Shown here piece after piece: positions 37,001 through 45,274 of a stretch of DNA of 64,000 nucleotides. Location of the stretch: positions 248,001 to 312,000 of the forward strand of contig NZ_CANMDS010000004.1 of assembly GCF_947496725.1 (NCBI RefSeq), read 5' to 3'. A program made the translations under genes and the position numbers. The number at the start of each line of letters is the position of its first letter. Position 1 is the stretch's first letter. The DNA is from an uncultured Dokdonia sp. Lineage in GTDB: Bacteria; Bacteroidota; Bacteroidia; Flavobacteriales; Flavobacteriaceae. The notes beneath the pieces are model-generated. The model searched no databases and was not told where the DNA came from. It saw nothing but the letters and a program-made list of their open reading frames with translations.

Positions 37001-40000
37001 TTGCGCGAAAACTGCCGGCGCTCCATCTACCGGAACAAAGGTTGTCCCATCTACCGAATAAGAAATACTTACATCTTGAATTCCTGAAGAGCCATTCGCA
37101 CCTGGACCACCGCCGTTAAGGTTCCAAAAAGAAAAACCAGTTATTGTTCTTTCGGTGCCGAGATCAAAGTCTATAGTTCCCGTTGTGCCAGCTCCTATAA
37201 AGGCATTGTTTGTTGTAGTTCCATCGTGAGTCGCAGTAAGACTTGGTGAGGTTGCAAGACCAACGCCGTTAATGGTGTTCTGTATACTACTACCAAAGGC
37301 TGAATTAAAACTCGTTGTCACACTAGTAGGTGTAACAGGCTCTAGCACATCAGAAAGATTGATAATCATATCTTCCGGACAGGTTAGATCAAGTGGTTCA
37401 TTATTTTCTACAGTAACGATTGCTTCACAAGTAGTGCTATTTCCAGATGCATCTGTGGCAGTGAGTATCACAGTATTTTCTCCTAAGTTGTCACAGGTAA
37501 ACGTTGTAATATCTGTACTAAGTGTAAATAATCCACAAGTGGCAAAGCTTCCACCATCTATTTGATCAGGAGTCAGGGTTGCTGTGCCATCAGCATCTAG
37601 TAGTAGAGTGATATCTTGACAAACAGCAGTAGGAGCAACGCTCCCTACAATAGTTACAATAGCTTCACAAGAAGATGATAGGCCGTTGCTATCTGTAACT
37701 GTTAAGGTAACTATATTGTCTCCTACATTATCGCAGGTAAATGTATCTGTGTCTATTGACAATGTAATGTCACCACAGTTATCTGTACTGCCTCCGTCTA
37801 TATCTTCAGGAGTAATAGCTATAGAACCCGTTTCGTCTACTTCTAAGGTTATGTTTTGGCATACAGCTCTTGGCGCAACATCGTCTATTATAGTGATATC
37901 AAAAGAGCACGTTTGTATATTTCCTGCGCCGTCTGTCACTTCAAAAGTATTTGTGGTTGTTCCTAGCGGAAATGGACTTCCACTCGCAAAACCTTCGGTT
38001 TGTACAAGTTCACCACCTCCTGTGCAGAGGGCATTTGTAAATGGTCCTTCGTAAGTGACAATTGCTCCGCAGCCTGACGAAATATCGGCAAAGACTATTT
38101 CCGCGAAAGCGGTATTACTATCTCCATAATTACTCGTCACTTCCATACGTATTACCGTAGCCGCTATCTGATCAAAAGTAAAAATCTCCGGCGCCGAAAA
38201 ATCATTATCTGTGACTTGTGAAAAAATAGATGGAGCACCTGGAATAGGGATGAAGTTTGTTCCATCTGTGCTATAAGAAAAGACTACATTTTGAACACCA
38301 GAAGAACCATTTGCACCGGGACCACCACCATTTTGATTCCAAAATGATAGTCCGCTTACAAGAGTCTCACTACCAAAGTTAAACTCTAATGTTCCAGCAG
38401 TACCGGTTCCTATAAAAGAGTTGCTCGGAGTTGTAGGCTCGTGTGTAGCTGTAGTACTTGGCGAGACGGTGAGCCCTGCGCCGTTTGTAGCATTTGAAAG
38501 TTCACTACCAAAAGCAGCCGTAAAAGTTGTAGTAGTACTTGTAATCGCTATAGGTTCTAGCGTCTCAGAAAGATTAAGAATAATATCATCTGGGCAAGTT
38601 ATGGTTACCGGTTCATTATTTACTACGGTAACTATCGCCTCACAGGTTGAGGTATTCCCTTGAGGATCTGTAATTGTAAGAACGACGGTGTTTTCGCCTA
38701 AATTTTCACAGGTAAATTCTGTAACATCTGCTTCATAAGTAAGTGGTCCACAAACAAAAGTACTTCCCCCATCTAGTAGTACAGGATCTATAATTGCTAT
38801 GCCCGTAGCGTCTAGTTCTACAGTTATGTTTTGACAGATAGCCTCTGGTATATTTAGATTTTCTACCGTTACAATTGCCTCACAAAAGGAGGTGTTTCCA
38901 TTACCATCAGTTGCAGTAAGGGTTACTATATTTTCGCCCACATTTACACAGCCAAATTTGTCTATATCTATAGAAAGTGTGACATCTGTACAGTTATCTG
39001 CCGTTCCGCCGTCTATATCTGAGGCAAGTATAGAAGCACTGCCCGTTTCATCTAGTTGTATAGTAATATCCTGACATACCACATCTGGTGCAACATCATC
39101 TGTTATCGTTACATCAAAAGAGCAAGTGATGATATTACCAGCACCATCATCTACTTCAAAAGTATTAGTAGTAGTGCCCAGTGGGAAAGCACTTCCCGAT
39201 GCAAACCCAGCAGTCTGAGTAAGTGTACTTCCAGGGAAACATTCTTGATTTGTAAACGGACCTTCATAAGTAATCACTGCACCACATCCCGAGGTGGTAT
39301 CTGAGAAAGCAATTTCTGCAAAGGCAGTATTTCCATCTCCATAATTAGATTGTACTTCTATGCGTATGGTCGACGCCATTACTGGTGTCCAAGTAAATAT
39401 TTCTGGTGCGGCAGCGGTATTTGGTATCACTTGCGCGAAAGAAGTAGGCGCCCCAGGAATAGGTGTAAAATCTGTTCCGTTTGTTGATGATGAGATAATC
39501 ACATTTTGAATACCCGAAGTTCCATCTGCCCCTGGACCTCCACCATTTTGATTCCAAAAGGCAAGTCCAGAAACGGTTGTCACAGCGCCAAGAGAAAAAT
39601 CTATTGTTCCAGTAGTTCCTTCACCTATCCACGAGTTGGTATTACTTGATGGTGCGTGCTCACTTTCTAAAGATGGGAAAGCATCAAGCCCTGTACCGTC
39701 AAAGGTGTTATTGAGACTTGAACCAAATGCCGTCGTAAAACTAGTAGAAGCCGAATTAGGAATGATAGGCGTAGCGACCTCAGATAAGTTAATGTTTATA
39801 TCTGCCGGACAAGTAATTACGAGCGGCTCATTATTTTCTACGGTAACAATTGCGGTACAGGTATCTGTATTTCCAGAAGCATCTGTTACGGTAAACGTTA
39901 CAGTATTGTCTCCGAGATTCTCACAGGTAAATTCTTGTACGTCTAGTGATAATTCTACGGCAGTACCACACGTAGATCCTGAGCCATTATCAATGTCTGC

Positions 40001-43000
40001 AGGGGTGATACTTGCGATACCATCCACAAGCTGAATAGTGATATCTTGACAAACGGCCACCGGTAGTTCATTAGAGGTAACCGTAACAATCGCCTCACAA
40101 GAAGCGCTGTTTCCATTTACATCTGTTGCTGTAAGCGTCACAGTAACTGGCGTACCTACATCTGCACAAGTAAATGTATCTTGATCAATACTCAAGGTTA
40201 CATCTCCACAATTATCTGTAGTACCATTATCAATATCTGCTGCTGTGATTACAAAGTTTCCTGTCTCATCAAGTACCACTTCGATATCCTGACATACCAC
40301 ATCTGGAGCAACATCATCTGTTATTGTCACATCAAAAGAGCAAGTGATGATATTACCAGCGCCATCATCTACTTCAAAAGTATTTGTAGTAGTACCCAGT
40401 GGGAAAGCACTTCCCGATGCAAACCCAGCGGTTTGAGTAAGAGTGCTTCCTGGGAAACATTCTTGATTTGTAAACGGATCTTCATAAGTAATCACTGCGC
40501 CACATCCTGAGGTGGTGTCTGAGAAAGCAATTTCTGCAAAGGCAGTATTTCCATCTCCATAATTAGATTGTACTTCAATGCGTATGGTTGACGCCATTAC
40601 TGGTGTCCAGTTAAATATTTCTGGTGCGGCAGCGGCATTTGGTATCACTTGCGTGAAAGAAGTAGGCGCCCCAGGAATAGGTGTAAAGTCTGTTCCGTTT
40701 GTTGATGATGAGATAATCACATTTTGAATACCCGAAGTTCCATCTGCCCCTGGACCTCCACCATTTTGATTCCAAAAGGCAAGTCCAGAAACGGTTGTCA
40801 CACCACCAAGAGAAAAATCTATAGTTCCGGTAGTTCCTTCACCTATCCACGAGTTGGTGTTACTCGATGGTGCGTGCTCACTTTCTAAAGATGGGAAAGC
40901 ATCAAGCCCTGTACCGTTAAAGGTGTTATTGAGACTTGAGCCAAATGCCGTCGTAAAACTAGTAGAAGCCGAGTTAGGAATGATAGGCGTAGCGACTTCA
41001 GATAAGTTAATGTTTATATCTGCCGGACAAGTAATTACAAGCGGCTCATTATTTTCTACGGTAACAATTGCGGTACAGGTATCTGTATTTCCAGAAGCAT
41101 CTGTCACGGTAAGCGTTACAGTGTTATCCCCCAGATTCTCACAGGTAAATTCTTGTACATCTAGCGATAATTCTACGGCAGTACCACACGTAGATCCTGA
41201 GCCATTATCAATGTCTGCTGGAGTGATACTCGCCATACCATCCACAAGTTGGATAGTGATATCTTGACAAACGGCCACCGGTAGTTCATTAGAGGTAACC
41301 GTAACAATCGCCTCACAAGAAGCGCTGTTTCCATTTACATCTGTTGCTGTAAGCGTCACAGTAACTGGCGTACCTACATCTGCACAAGTAAATGTATCTT
41401 GATCAATACTCAAGGTTACATCTCCACAATTATCTGTAGTGCCATTATCAATATCGGCTGCTGTGATGATAGCATTACCTGTTCCGTCTAGAAGAACCTC
41501 AATGTTTTGGCATAATACATCTGGTGCTACATTATCGGTAATAACAATATCAAATGAGCAGGTTTGCGTTCCGCCACTGCCATCTGTAACTTCAAAGGTA
41601 TTTGCGGTTGTTCCTACTGGGAAAGCACTTCCGCTAGGTAATCCTGCTGTTTGTGTTACTTCACCACCGCCATTACAGGCAGCATTAGAAAATGGCGTTA
41701 CATAAGCTACTAGTGCACCACAACCTGGTGTGTCATCAGAAAATGCTATTTCCGCGAAAGCGGTATTACCATCTCCATAATTTGATTGTACTTCTATGCG
41801 AATGCTAGAAGCAATGATAGGTGTAAAGTTAAAGACCTCTGGGGCCACAGGACCATCTCCAGTTACTTGTGCAAATACTGCTGGTGCTCCAGGGATAGGT
41901 GTAAAATCTGTTCCGTTTGTTGATGATGAGATAATGACATTTTGAATGCCCGAGGTTCCTGAAGCACCAGGACCTCCGTTGTTTTGATTCCAAAAAGAAA
42001 TGCCACTTATGGTCTGACTACCACCTAGATTAAAAGTGATTGTGCCAGAGGTTCCTTCACCTATCCACGAGTTTGTAACTCCAGAAGAGCTGTGGTCAGA
42101 ATTGAGATCTGGAAAAGTGGTAAGTCCATTACCATTAAAAGTATTAGTAAGGCTCGACCCAAAAGCAGTGGTAAAACTAGTACTAGCAGATGACGGTATG
42201 ATGGGTGTAGCCACTTCAGAAAGATTAAGTGTAATATCTGCTGGACAAGTGATGGTTGTAATACTGTTACTCTCTACCGTAACGATTGCTTCACAACTTG
42301 CTGTATTACCTTGATCATCTGTAACCGTAAGTGTAACGGTATTAACTCCTAAATTTTCACAGTTAAATTCTGTGATGTCTGCGCTTAGTATAGGAGCTCC
42401 ACAAGCTACAGAACTACCATTATCAATATCTGCAGCTACAATGGTTGCTACTCCTGTATCATCAAGGCTTATGGTAATATCTTGACATACTACGGTGGGT
42501 ACTACAGTATTTTCTACTGTGACAATAGCCTCACAGGTAGCACTATTACCATTGTCATCTGTTATGGTTAGAATTACGGTATTTTCTCCTATATCTGCAC
42601 ACGTAAAATCTGTTATGTCTAAGGTTGGGGTTGCCGTACCACAGTTATCTGTAGAGCCATTGTTTATTTCTTCAGGAGTGATGGTAACAGAGCCCGTTGC
42701 ATCTAGTTGTACCGTAATATCTTGACAAATAGCGATAGGAGCCACATCATCTATAATGGTAATATCAAAAGAGCAAGTTGCTGTATTTCCGTTTCCATCA
42801 TCTATAATAAAGGTGTTTGTAGTTGTACCTATGGGGAAAGGATTTCCACTAGCAAATCCTGTTGTTTGAGTAACGGTGGCTGCCACACAATTTGTAGCTA
42901 CTATAGGTGCATCATAGGTGATGACTGCTCCACAACCATCTGTAATACTAGAAAAAATGATTTCTCCCAGACCTGTGTTGCCATCTCCATAATTAGATAA

Positions 43001-44053
43001 TACCTCTATGCGTATAGTCGAGGCATCAATAGGTTCAAAAGTAAATTCTTGCACTGCAGCGTTATCACTCGCTATTACTTGTGCAAATGTTGTAGGAGCG
43101 CCTGAAATAGGTGTAAAATCTGTCCCATTTGTAGAAGCACTTATAATAACATCTTGTATACCAGATGAGCCTGAGGCACCAGGACCACCTGCATTTTGAT
43201 TCCAGATGTAGATTCCATTTATGCGCTCTGTACCGCCTAAACTATATTCTATAATACCACTAGTACCACCACCTATAAAGGAGTTTGCAGGCACTGTAGC
43301 GTCGTGAGTTGCAGTAAAACTTGGAAATTCTGATAAGCCACTACCGTTATAGGTATTGCTGAGCGAACTGTCGAAAACAGTTGTGAATGATGTAGATGCA
43401 GAGACAGGTGTAACCGTTGCAACATTCTCAGAAAGATTAAGTATGATATCTGCCGGGCAGGTAATATCAAGTGCTCCAGCTTCTACAGTTATGGTTGTGG
43501 TACACGTATCTGTATTTCCTGCAGCATCTGTTATGGTGAGCGTTACCGTATTATCACCTATGTTAGAACAGTCAAAGCTGGTTATATCAAGTGATAATAC
43601 AGCGTCTGGACAATTATCTGAAGAAGGTGTAACGGTATCATCCACATCTGCTGTGGTAATACTTGCAAGGCCATCCTCATCTAAGGTAATTGTAAATGGA
43701 GCAATACAGTTTGCCACTGGAGCTTCATTATCTGTTACTGTAACTGTGAAGGTACAAGTCGCCACCCCGTCTGGATCTCCAGTAGCCTCAAAGGTTACTG
43801 TAGTATCTCCCACAGGAAAGAAGTCTCCAGATGCTGGACCTTCTATTTGTGTAACCGTAAAGGTTGCCGTTCCATCCGGATCGTTTGGTGTAGGCGTGGC
43901 AAATGTGACATTTGCACCGCATAGTCCGGCATCATTTATTTGTGTAATAGGTGCAACAGGACAGTCTGTAAAAGTCGGTGCGGTTTGCGCAATGGCAGTC
44001 GAAAAGATACCACATACCAAGAGTATGCGTATCGCAGTAGTAATTTGTTTCAT
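31034..44053 (-). CDS. giant secreted repeat protein (HYR-like and discoidin-like modules, P-domain, T9SS sorting domain)
   Basis: 4339 residues. Signal peptide (MKQITTAIRILLVCGIFSTA, cleaved near IAQ), then an HYR-like domain (TVTFEATGDPDGVATCTFTVTVTD). Nine modules of about 406 residues follow. Each has two HYR/Ig-like units (FTCENLGENTVTLTVTD pattern with AVCQDITVQLD starts), an ITCPADI-LNLSE linker, and a discoidin-like unit ending IRIEVLSNYGDGNT-x-EIxFSD. The NYGD signature falls about every 1215 bases from 42987 down to 33264. Residues about 3868-4023 are a proprotein-convertase P-domain (VDLDHSFVGDLDLTL). The last 79 residues (LFPNPTPGDITL to QLVKRVVKK) are a type A T9SS sorting domain. 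Expected on the cell surface as an adhesin or glycan-binding protein; no catalytic domain is seen. Many Cys suggest disulphides. Confidence 0.9.
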   Translation of the reverse strand: MKQITTAIRILLVCGIFSTAIAQTAPTFTDCPVAPITQINDAGLCGANVTFATPTPNDPDGTATFTVTQIEGPASGDFFPVGDTTVTFEATGDPDGVATCTFTVTVTDNEAPVANCIAPFTITLDEDGLASITTADVDDTVTPSSDNCPDAVLSLDITSFDCSNIGDNTVTLTITDAAGNTDTCTTTITVEAGALDITCPADIILNLSENVATVTPVSASTSFTTVFDSSLSNTYNGSGLSEFPSFTATHDATVPANSFIGGGTSGIIEYSLGGTERINGIYIWNQNAGGPGASGSSGIQDVIISASTNGTDFTPISGAPTTFAQVIASDNAAVQEFTFEPIDASTIRIEVLSNYGDGNTGLGEIIFSSITDGCGAVITYDAPIVATNCVAATVTQTTGFASGNPFPIGTTTNTFIIDDGNGNTATCSFDITIIDDVAPIAICQDITVQLDATGSVTITPEEINNGSTDNCGTATPTLDITDFTCADIGENTVILTITDDNGNSATCEAIVTVENTVVPTVVCQDITISLDDTGVATIVAADIDNGSSVACGAPILSADITEFNCENLGVNTVTLTVTDDQGNTASCEAIVTVESNSITTITCPADITLNLSEVATPIIPSSASTSFTTAFGSSLTNTFNGNGLTTFPDLNSDHSSSGVTNSWIGEGTSGTITFNLGGSQTISGISFWNQNNGGPGASGTSGIQNVIISSSTNGTDFTPIPGAPAVFAQVTGDGPVAPEVFNFTPIIASSIRIEVQSNYGDGNTAFAEIAFSDDTPGCGALVAYVTPFSNAACNGGGEVTQTAGLPSGSAFPVGTTANTFEVTDGSGGTQTCSFDIVITDNVAPDVLCQNIEVLLDGTGNAIITAADIDNGTTDNCGDVTLSIDQDTFTCADVGTPVTVTLTATDVNGNSASCEAIVTVTSNELPVAVCQDITIQLVDGMASITPADIDNGSGSTCGTAVELSLDVQEFTCENLGDNTVTLTVTDASGNTDTCTAIVTVENNEPLVITCPADININLSEVATPIIPNSASTSFTTAFGSSLNNTFNGTGLDAFPSLESEHAPSSNTNSWIGEGTTGTIDFSLGGVTTVSGLAFWNQNGGGPGADGTSGIQNVIISSSTNGTDFTPIPGAPTSFTQVIPNAAAAPEIFNWTPVMASTIRIEVQSNYGDGNTAFAEIAFSDTTSGCGAVITYEDPFTNQECFPGSTLTQTAGFASGSAFPLGTTTNTFEVDDGAGNIITCSFDVTITDDVAPDVVCQDIEVVLDETGNFVITAADIDNGTTDNCGDVTLSIDQDTFTCADVGTPVTVTLTATDVNGNSASCEAIVTVTSNELPVAVCQDITIQLVDGIASITPADIDNGSGSTCGTAVELSLDVQEFTCENLGDNTVTFTVTDASGNTDTCTAIVTVENNEPLVITCPADININLSEVATPIIPNSASTSFTTAFGSSLNNTFDGTGLDAFPSLESEHAPSSNTNSWIGEGTTGTIDFSLGAVTTVSGLAFWNQNGGGPGADGTSGIQNVIISSSTNGTDFTPIPGAPTSFAQVIPNTAAAPEIFTWTPVMASTIRIEVQSNYGDGNTAFAEIAFSDTTSGCGAVITYEGPFTNQECFPGSTLTQTAGFASGSAFPLGTTTNTFEVDDGAGNIITCSFDVTITDDVAPDVVCQDITIQLDETGSASILASDIDGGTADNCTDVTLSIDIDKFGCVNVGENIVTLTATDGNGNTSFCEAIVTVENLNIPEAICQNITVELDATGIAIIDPVLLDGGSTFVCGPLTYEADVTEFTCENLGENTVVLTITDPQGNTSTCEAIVTVVNNEPVTITCPDDIILNLSETLEPIAITSTTTTFTAAFGSELSNATNGAGLTVSPSTTATHEPTTPSNSFIGTGTAGTLEFNFGSETLVSGLSFWNQNGGGPGANGSSGVQNVVFSYSTDGTNFIPIPGAPSIFSQVTDNDFSAPEIFTFDQIAATVIRMEVTSNYGDSNTAFAEIVFADISSGCGAIVTYEGPFTNALCTGGGELVQTEGFASGSPFPLGTTTNTFEVTDGAGNIQTCSFDITIIDDVAPRAVCQNITLEVDETGSIAITPEDIDGGSTDNCGDITLSIDTDTFTCDNVGDNIVTLTVTDSNGLSSSCEAIVTIVGSVAPTAVCQDITLLLDADGTATLTPDQIDGGSFATCGLFTLSTDITTFTCDNLGENTVILTATDASGNSTTCEAIVTVENNEPLDLTCPEDMIINLSDVLEPVTPTSVTTSFNSAFGSSIQNTINGVGLATSPSLTATHDGTTTNNAFIGAGTTGTIDFDLGTERTITGFSFWNLNGGGPGANGSSGIQDVSISYSVDGTTFVPVDGAPAVFAQALSSQDVAPETFSFTQIAATVIRFEVLSNYGDSNTGFAEIAFADTTVGCGAAIIYEGPFTNVDCLGGGELVQTAGFASGSIFPLGTTTNTFEVTDTNGTTLSCSFDITVIDDVAPRAVCQDITIQLDETGSATIEAADVDGGSTDNCGDVSIAIDIDKFGCENVGENIVTLTVTDSNGLISTCEAIVTIENPNIPVAVCQNITLELDATGVGTLDPALLDGGSTFVCGPLIYEADITEFTCENLGENTVVLTVTDPQGNTSTCEAIVTVVNNEPVTITCPEDLILNLSEVLEPVTISSTTTSFSPAFGSDIANATNGTGLSTTTSTTANHEATTPSNSFIGAGTSGTIDFNLGGETLISGFSFWNQNGGGPGANGTSGIQEITMLYSTDGTTFTAIPGAPTTFAQVTASEPSAPELFTFDQIAATVIRMEVMSNYGDGNTAFAEIVFADTPSGCGAIVTYEGPFTNALCAGGGELVQTEGFASGSPFPLGTTTNTFEVTDGAGNVQTCSFDITIIDDVAPRAVCQAITIEIGEDGTASITPEDIDGGSTDNCGDITLSIDTDTFTCDNVGENTVTLTVTDSNGLIATCEAIVTVISDSPPTAVCMDLTVQLDEDGMAIITPEQVDGGSFSNCGTFELTLDQDAFTCEQLGENIVLLTATSPSGEFTTCEAIVTVENTQPLNIECPEDIVLNLSEVLMPVEVSNGTTSFSPAFGSELANAFNGTGLEMSPSLMANHEASTPSNAFIGTGSSGSIDFDLGQETIINGFSLWNLNGGGPGANGTSGIQDVTILYSLDNVTYTVLTEAPTVFAQVTTSEPVGPEVFTFTQVAARYIRFDVQSNYGDGNTGIAEVAFADVTDGCGAIVNYDGPFENLDCLGGGTLEQTAGFESGSPFPLGTTTNTFIATDTNGNEVTCSFTITLIDDVAPRAVCAPITIVLDENGIATITADDIDNGSSDNCGDITTAIDIDSFTCEQLGENTVVLTVTDANGNSSTCETIVTVETNIAPTAVCQNIIVELDEEGMITVDPVLVDGGSTAVCGELTYELDVFEFTCDNLGENTVILTVTDEQGLTATCEAVITVVNNQPIEITCPEDLVINLSEISNPIVPTGATTTYNSAFGSTLSNAIDGTGLNTSPSLTTNHAPSTPENSWIGEGSTGTIDFDLGAETTVSGFSFWNQNGGGPGPDGTSGIRDVLISYSIDGSTYIDVEGAPIVFAQAEENAPSAPEVFTFTPITATTIRMEVLSNYGDGNTGFSEIVFSDAASGCGAIISYEGPFTNENCVGGGTVTQTAGFASGNPFPVGTTTNTFTVEDGNGNLDTCSFTITIIDDLAPRMFCQNIEIALDENGMTTITPEDIDGGTSDNCTPVSLSIDIDSFTCENLGENVVTLTATDENGNTASCEAIVTVTSSVIPQITCQDITVELDENGMVTIIPEDVLADTSSTCLIDNLELDISEFGCANTGPNVVIVTATDNAGNTATCEAIVTVIDVTAPTPECMDATISLDENGIAILTPEDVIGNLVPVQAIPFTGDGVPESIPMTGTGGTNCAGGPTTSTAAVDLEGTIGDAYRIATVIVDLDHSFVGDLDLTLTSPQGTELVLSAGNGGNAQGYENATFDDDGEDITMATGLVNGIYSPEGGTFADTFAGEQINGNWSLSVCDNTQGDVGQLLRFEISFADPDDDLLGVPDNCTPTSDIEFDVDTFDCSNLGENVVNITVTDAKGNVTTCTVNVTVVDEAPPTAICQSIVVILDEDTGTASITPDMIDNGSTDNCGGEVTLSLDITEFGCADVGENIVTLTVTDQNGNTATCEATVLVDADDFGLISCQEDFTVEADLFDLYEIENYIESLTDNCGGGTFTNVSQQPVAGTIIDAPQEVPVTLTGFDEDGNMVTCEFTITVTNNPLSVDDLSLRESDIILFPNPTPGDITLKNLSNTPLDYMVITDIRGRIVERIELSSSGINTNISLRYYEAGVYFMHITAGQTQLVKRVVKK
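35668..35682. repeat. near-palindrome TTTCCGCGAAAGCGG in an adhesin module
   Basis: Imperfect relative of the palindrome, encoding TAFAE on the minus strand. The same site in other modules lacks CGCGAAAG but keeps nearly the same protein. Confidence 0.6.
38098..38112. repeat. near-palindrome TTTCCGCGAAAGCGG, second module site
   Basis: Same position in another module of the giant protein. Confidence 0.6.
39073..41508. repeat. two almost identical 1218-bp tandem modules in the giant gene
   Basis: Unit 39073-40290 is repeated at 40291-41508; anchor sequences (GACATACCACATCTGG, GACAAACGGCCACCGG) recur exactly 1218 bases apart, equal to 406 codons. Only scattered single-base differences were seen by eye, unlike the other modules, which are clearly diverged. 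Confidence 0.85.
41749..41763. repeat. near-palindrome TTTCCGCGAAAGCGG, third module site
   Basis: Third module carrying this variant at the TAFAE codons. Confidence 0.6.
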
Positions 44054-44450
44054 ATTAATCCCCCAATTAATGAAGACTAAATGTATACACTATAAGTGGT
44101 TTGTATAAAGTGAGTTAGGTCAGAAATTTCCGTCAGAAATCGCGCAATAGGCTAGGGGTAAATGCCCTGTTTAGCTCAAATCAAATACTATTTATATATA
44201 CGCTTTCGCGAAAGCGTAATTCTTCTCACATCGCGCATTAAGTACGTCTATAAGGCATATTTGAGTAGATGTCTCACATCACTTTCTGTAAGACATTAAA
44301 AACTTGCTGTTATAGCTTATTGCCCCTTTGGTAAATACGTATTACACAATTTGATGCAATAATCGCTATACACTTTACCGAAATGAGATGCGTGGACACT
44401 GTTTTGATAAACAAATAATTAGCCACTTTTTACGTGATGTAATCTAGCTT
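44054..44450. other. 397-base non-coding stretch upstream of the giant gene
   Basis: No plausible gene. It holds a possible -7 element TACATTTA on the minus strand (44078-44085), a short direct repeat GTCAGAAAT near 44119 and 44134, and palindrome copy 9. The UDG-like gene ends at its far side without an obvious terminator. Confidence 0.6.
44202..44215. repeat. palindrome copy 9 (upstream of giant gene)
   Basis: Core of a 20-bp perfect palindrome TACGC...GCGTA (44199-44218), about 150 bases upstream of the giant gene start. Confidence 0.95.
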
Positions 44451-45113
44451 TTAGAAAAAAGGAGTGTATTGTAATACTCTAAAATCTATGGTGTTAAAAT
44501 CAGGATTTTCTGCCTTTAGTTTTTTATAAAGTTCCAGGCTTCCCACGGCTCTATTTGCCGCTCCAGAGGGTGCTGTGAGTGATACCATTTTAATAGTACG
44601 ACCTTCCCAGTCAAAGTTGTGTACTCTAGGTACTACATCGCTTACAACCTTAAGGCGCACCTGTTTTTCTTTACAAGCTTTCCTAAAGAAATACTCAGGG
44701 CCATTTTTACTGTTTCCACCGGTAAATAATAGGGTGTCTACTTGTGTATGTTTAGAGAGATAACCGAAGATATCGCGCAGTGTGATGTTACTCATCCCTA
44801 TGTCTGAGGCATCTATTTTTTGTCTCTCTGAAGAGGCTACAATGTCACAAACACCTATGTTTCTTGATTTTAGAAATGCCTTGCGCTGGTTTATGGCTTC
44901 TGCCGTAGTCTCAAATGTGAGGTTTAAGTCAAAAATTTTATTAAGTATGGGCCACAATTGCCCGTCTATGCTACCGTAACTAAAATCTACATCACCCACT
45001 TTTAAGTCACCCGTTGTAAAGCGTGGTGGCGGTAATGTACCCACAATAAGCTTGGTTGCTTTCTCTAGATTAAATGGCGGGTAGGGATGTGTGTGCTTAA
45101 AAGGTCTTGACAT
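44451..45113 (-). CDS. uracil-DNA glycosylase superfamily-like protein
   Basis: 220 residues. IVGTLPPPRF...DFSYGS...GQLWPIL resembles motif 1 of the UDG superfamily (the GxxPP and F-Y-G-S segments), and MVSLTAPSGAANRA resembles the late SPS/HPSP substrate loop. DNA base excision is therefore possible, but the catalytic residue is not assignable by eye. It is divergent from the bTHX gene 41 bases away. Confidence 0.62.
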   Translation of the reverse strand: MSRPFKHTHPYPPFNLEKATKLIVGTLPPPRFTTGDLKVGDVDFSYGSIDGQLWPILNKIFDLNLTFETTAEAINQRKAFLKSRNIGVCDIVASSERQKIDASDIGMSNITLRDIFGYLSKHTQVDTLLFTGGNSKNGPEYFFRKACKEKQVRLKVVSDVVPRVHNFDWEGRTIKMVSLTAPSGAANRAVGSLELYKKLKAENPDFNTIDFRVLQYTPFF

Positions 45114-45154
45114 ATGCTTGTAAAGTTCGTAAATTGAAAGGAAACAATAGCATT

Positions 45155-45274
45155 ATGGGACGCGGAGATAAAAAATCAAGACGAGGTAAGATAAGTAGAG
45201 GCACCTTTGGCGCACGCCGCCGAAAGAAAGGACGTAAAAAAGCTAAAGAAGCTGCAAAGATGGAGAAGGTTTAA
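45155..45274 (+). CDS. 30S ribosomal protein bTHX
   Basis: 39 residues starting MGRGDKKSRRGKISRGTFG, followed by ARRRKKGRKKAKEAAKMEKV. This is the small basic THX protein that sits in the head of the 30S subunit in Thermus and is found in many Bacteroidota. A GAAAGGAAA stretch lies 12 bases upstream. Its last 4 bases overlap the end of the convergent TIMP-like gene. Short enough to be missed by length-filtered gene calling. Confidence 0.92.
   Translation: MGRGDKKSRRGKISRGTFGARRRKKGRKKAKEAAKMEKV

Noticed and set aside
33258-42990. Regular repeats that could suggest a CRISPR array
   Set aside because: Period is about 1215 bases and equals whole coding modules; there are no 25-40 base repeats with unique spacers.
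31815-43199. Many plus-strand open frames of 60-260 codons opposite the giant gene
   Set aside because: They repeat with the adhesin modules, are Val/Ser/Thr-rich mirror translations of its Asp/Thr codons, and lack starts or promoters of their own.
43356-44108. 250-codon plus-strand frame over the giant gene's start
   Set aside because: Antisense to the signal peptide and first HYR unit, where strong similarity to known domains lies on the minus strand.
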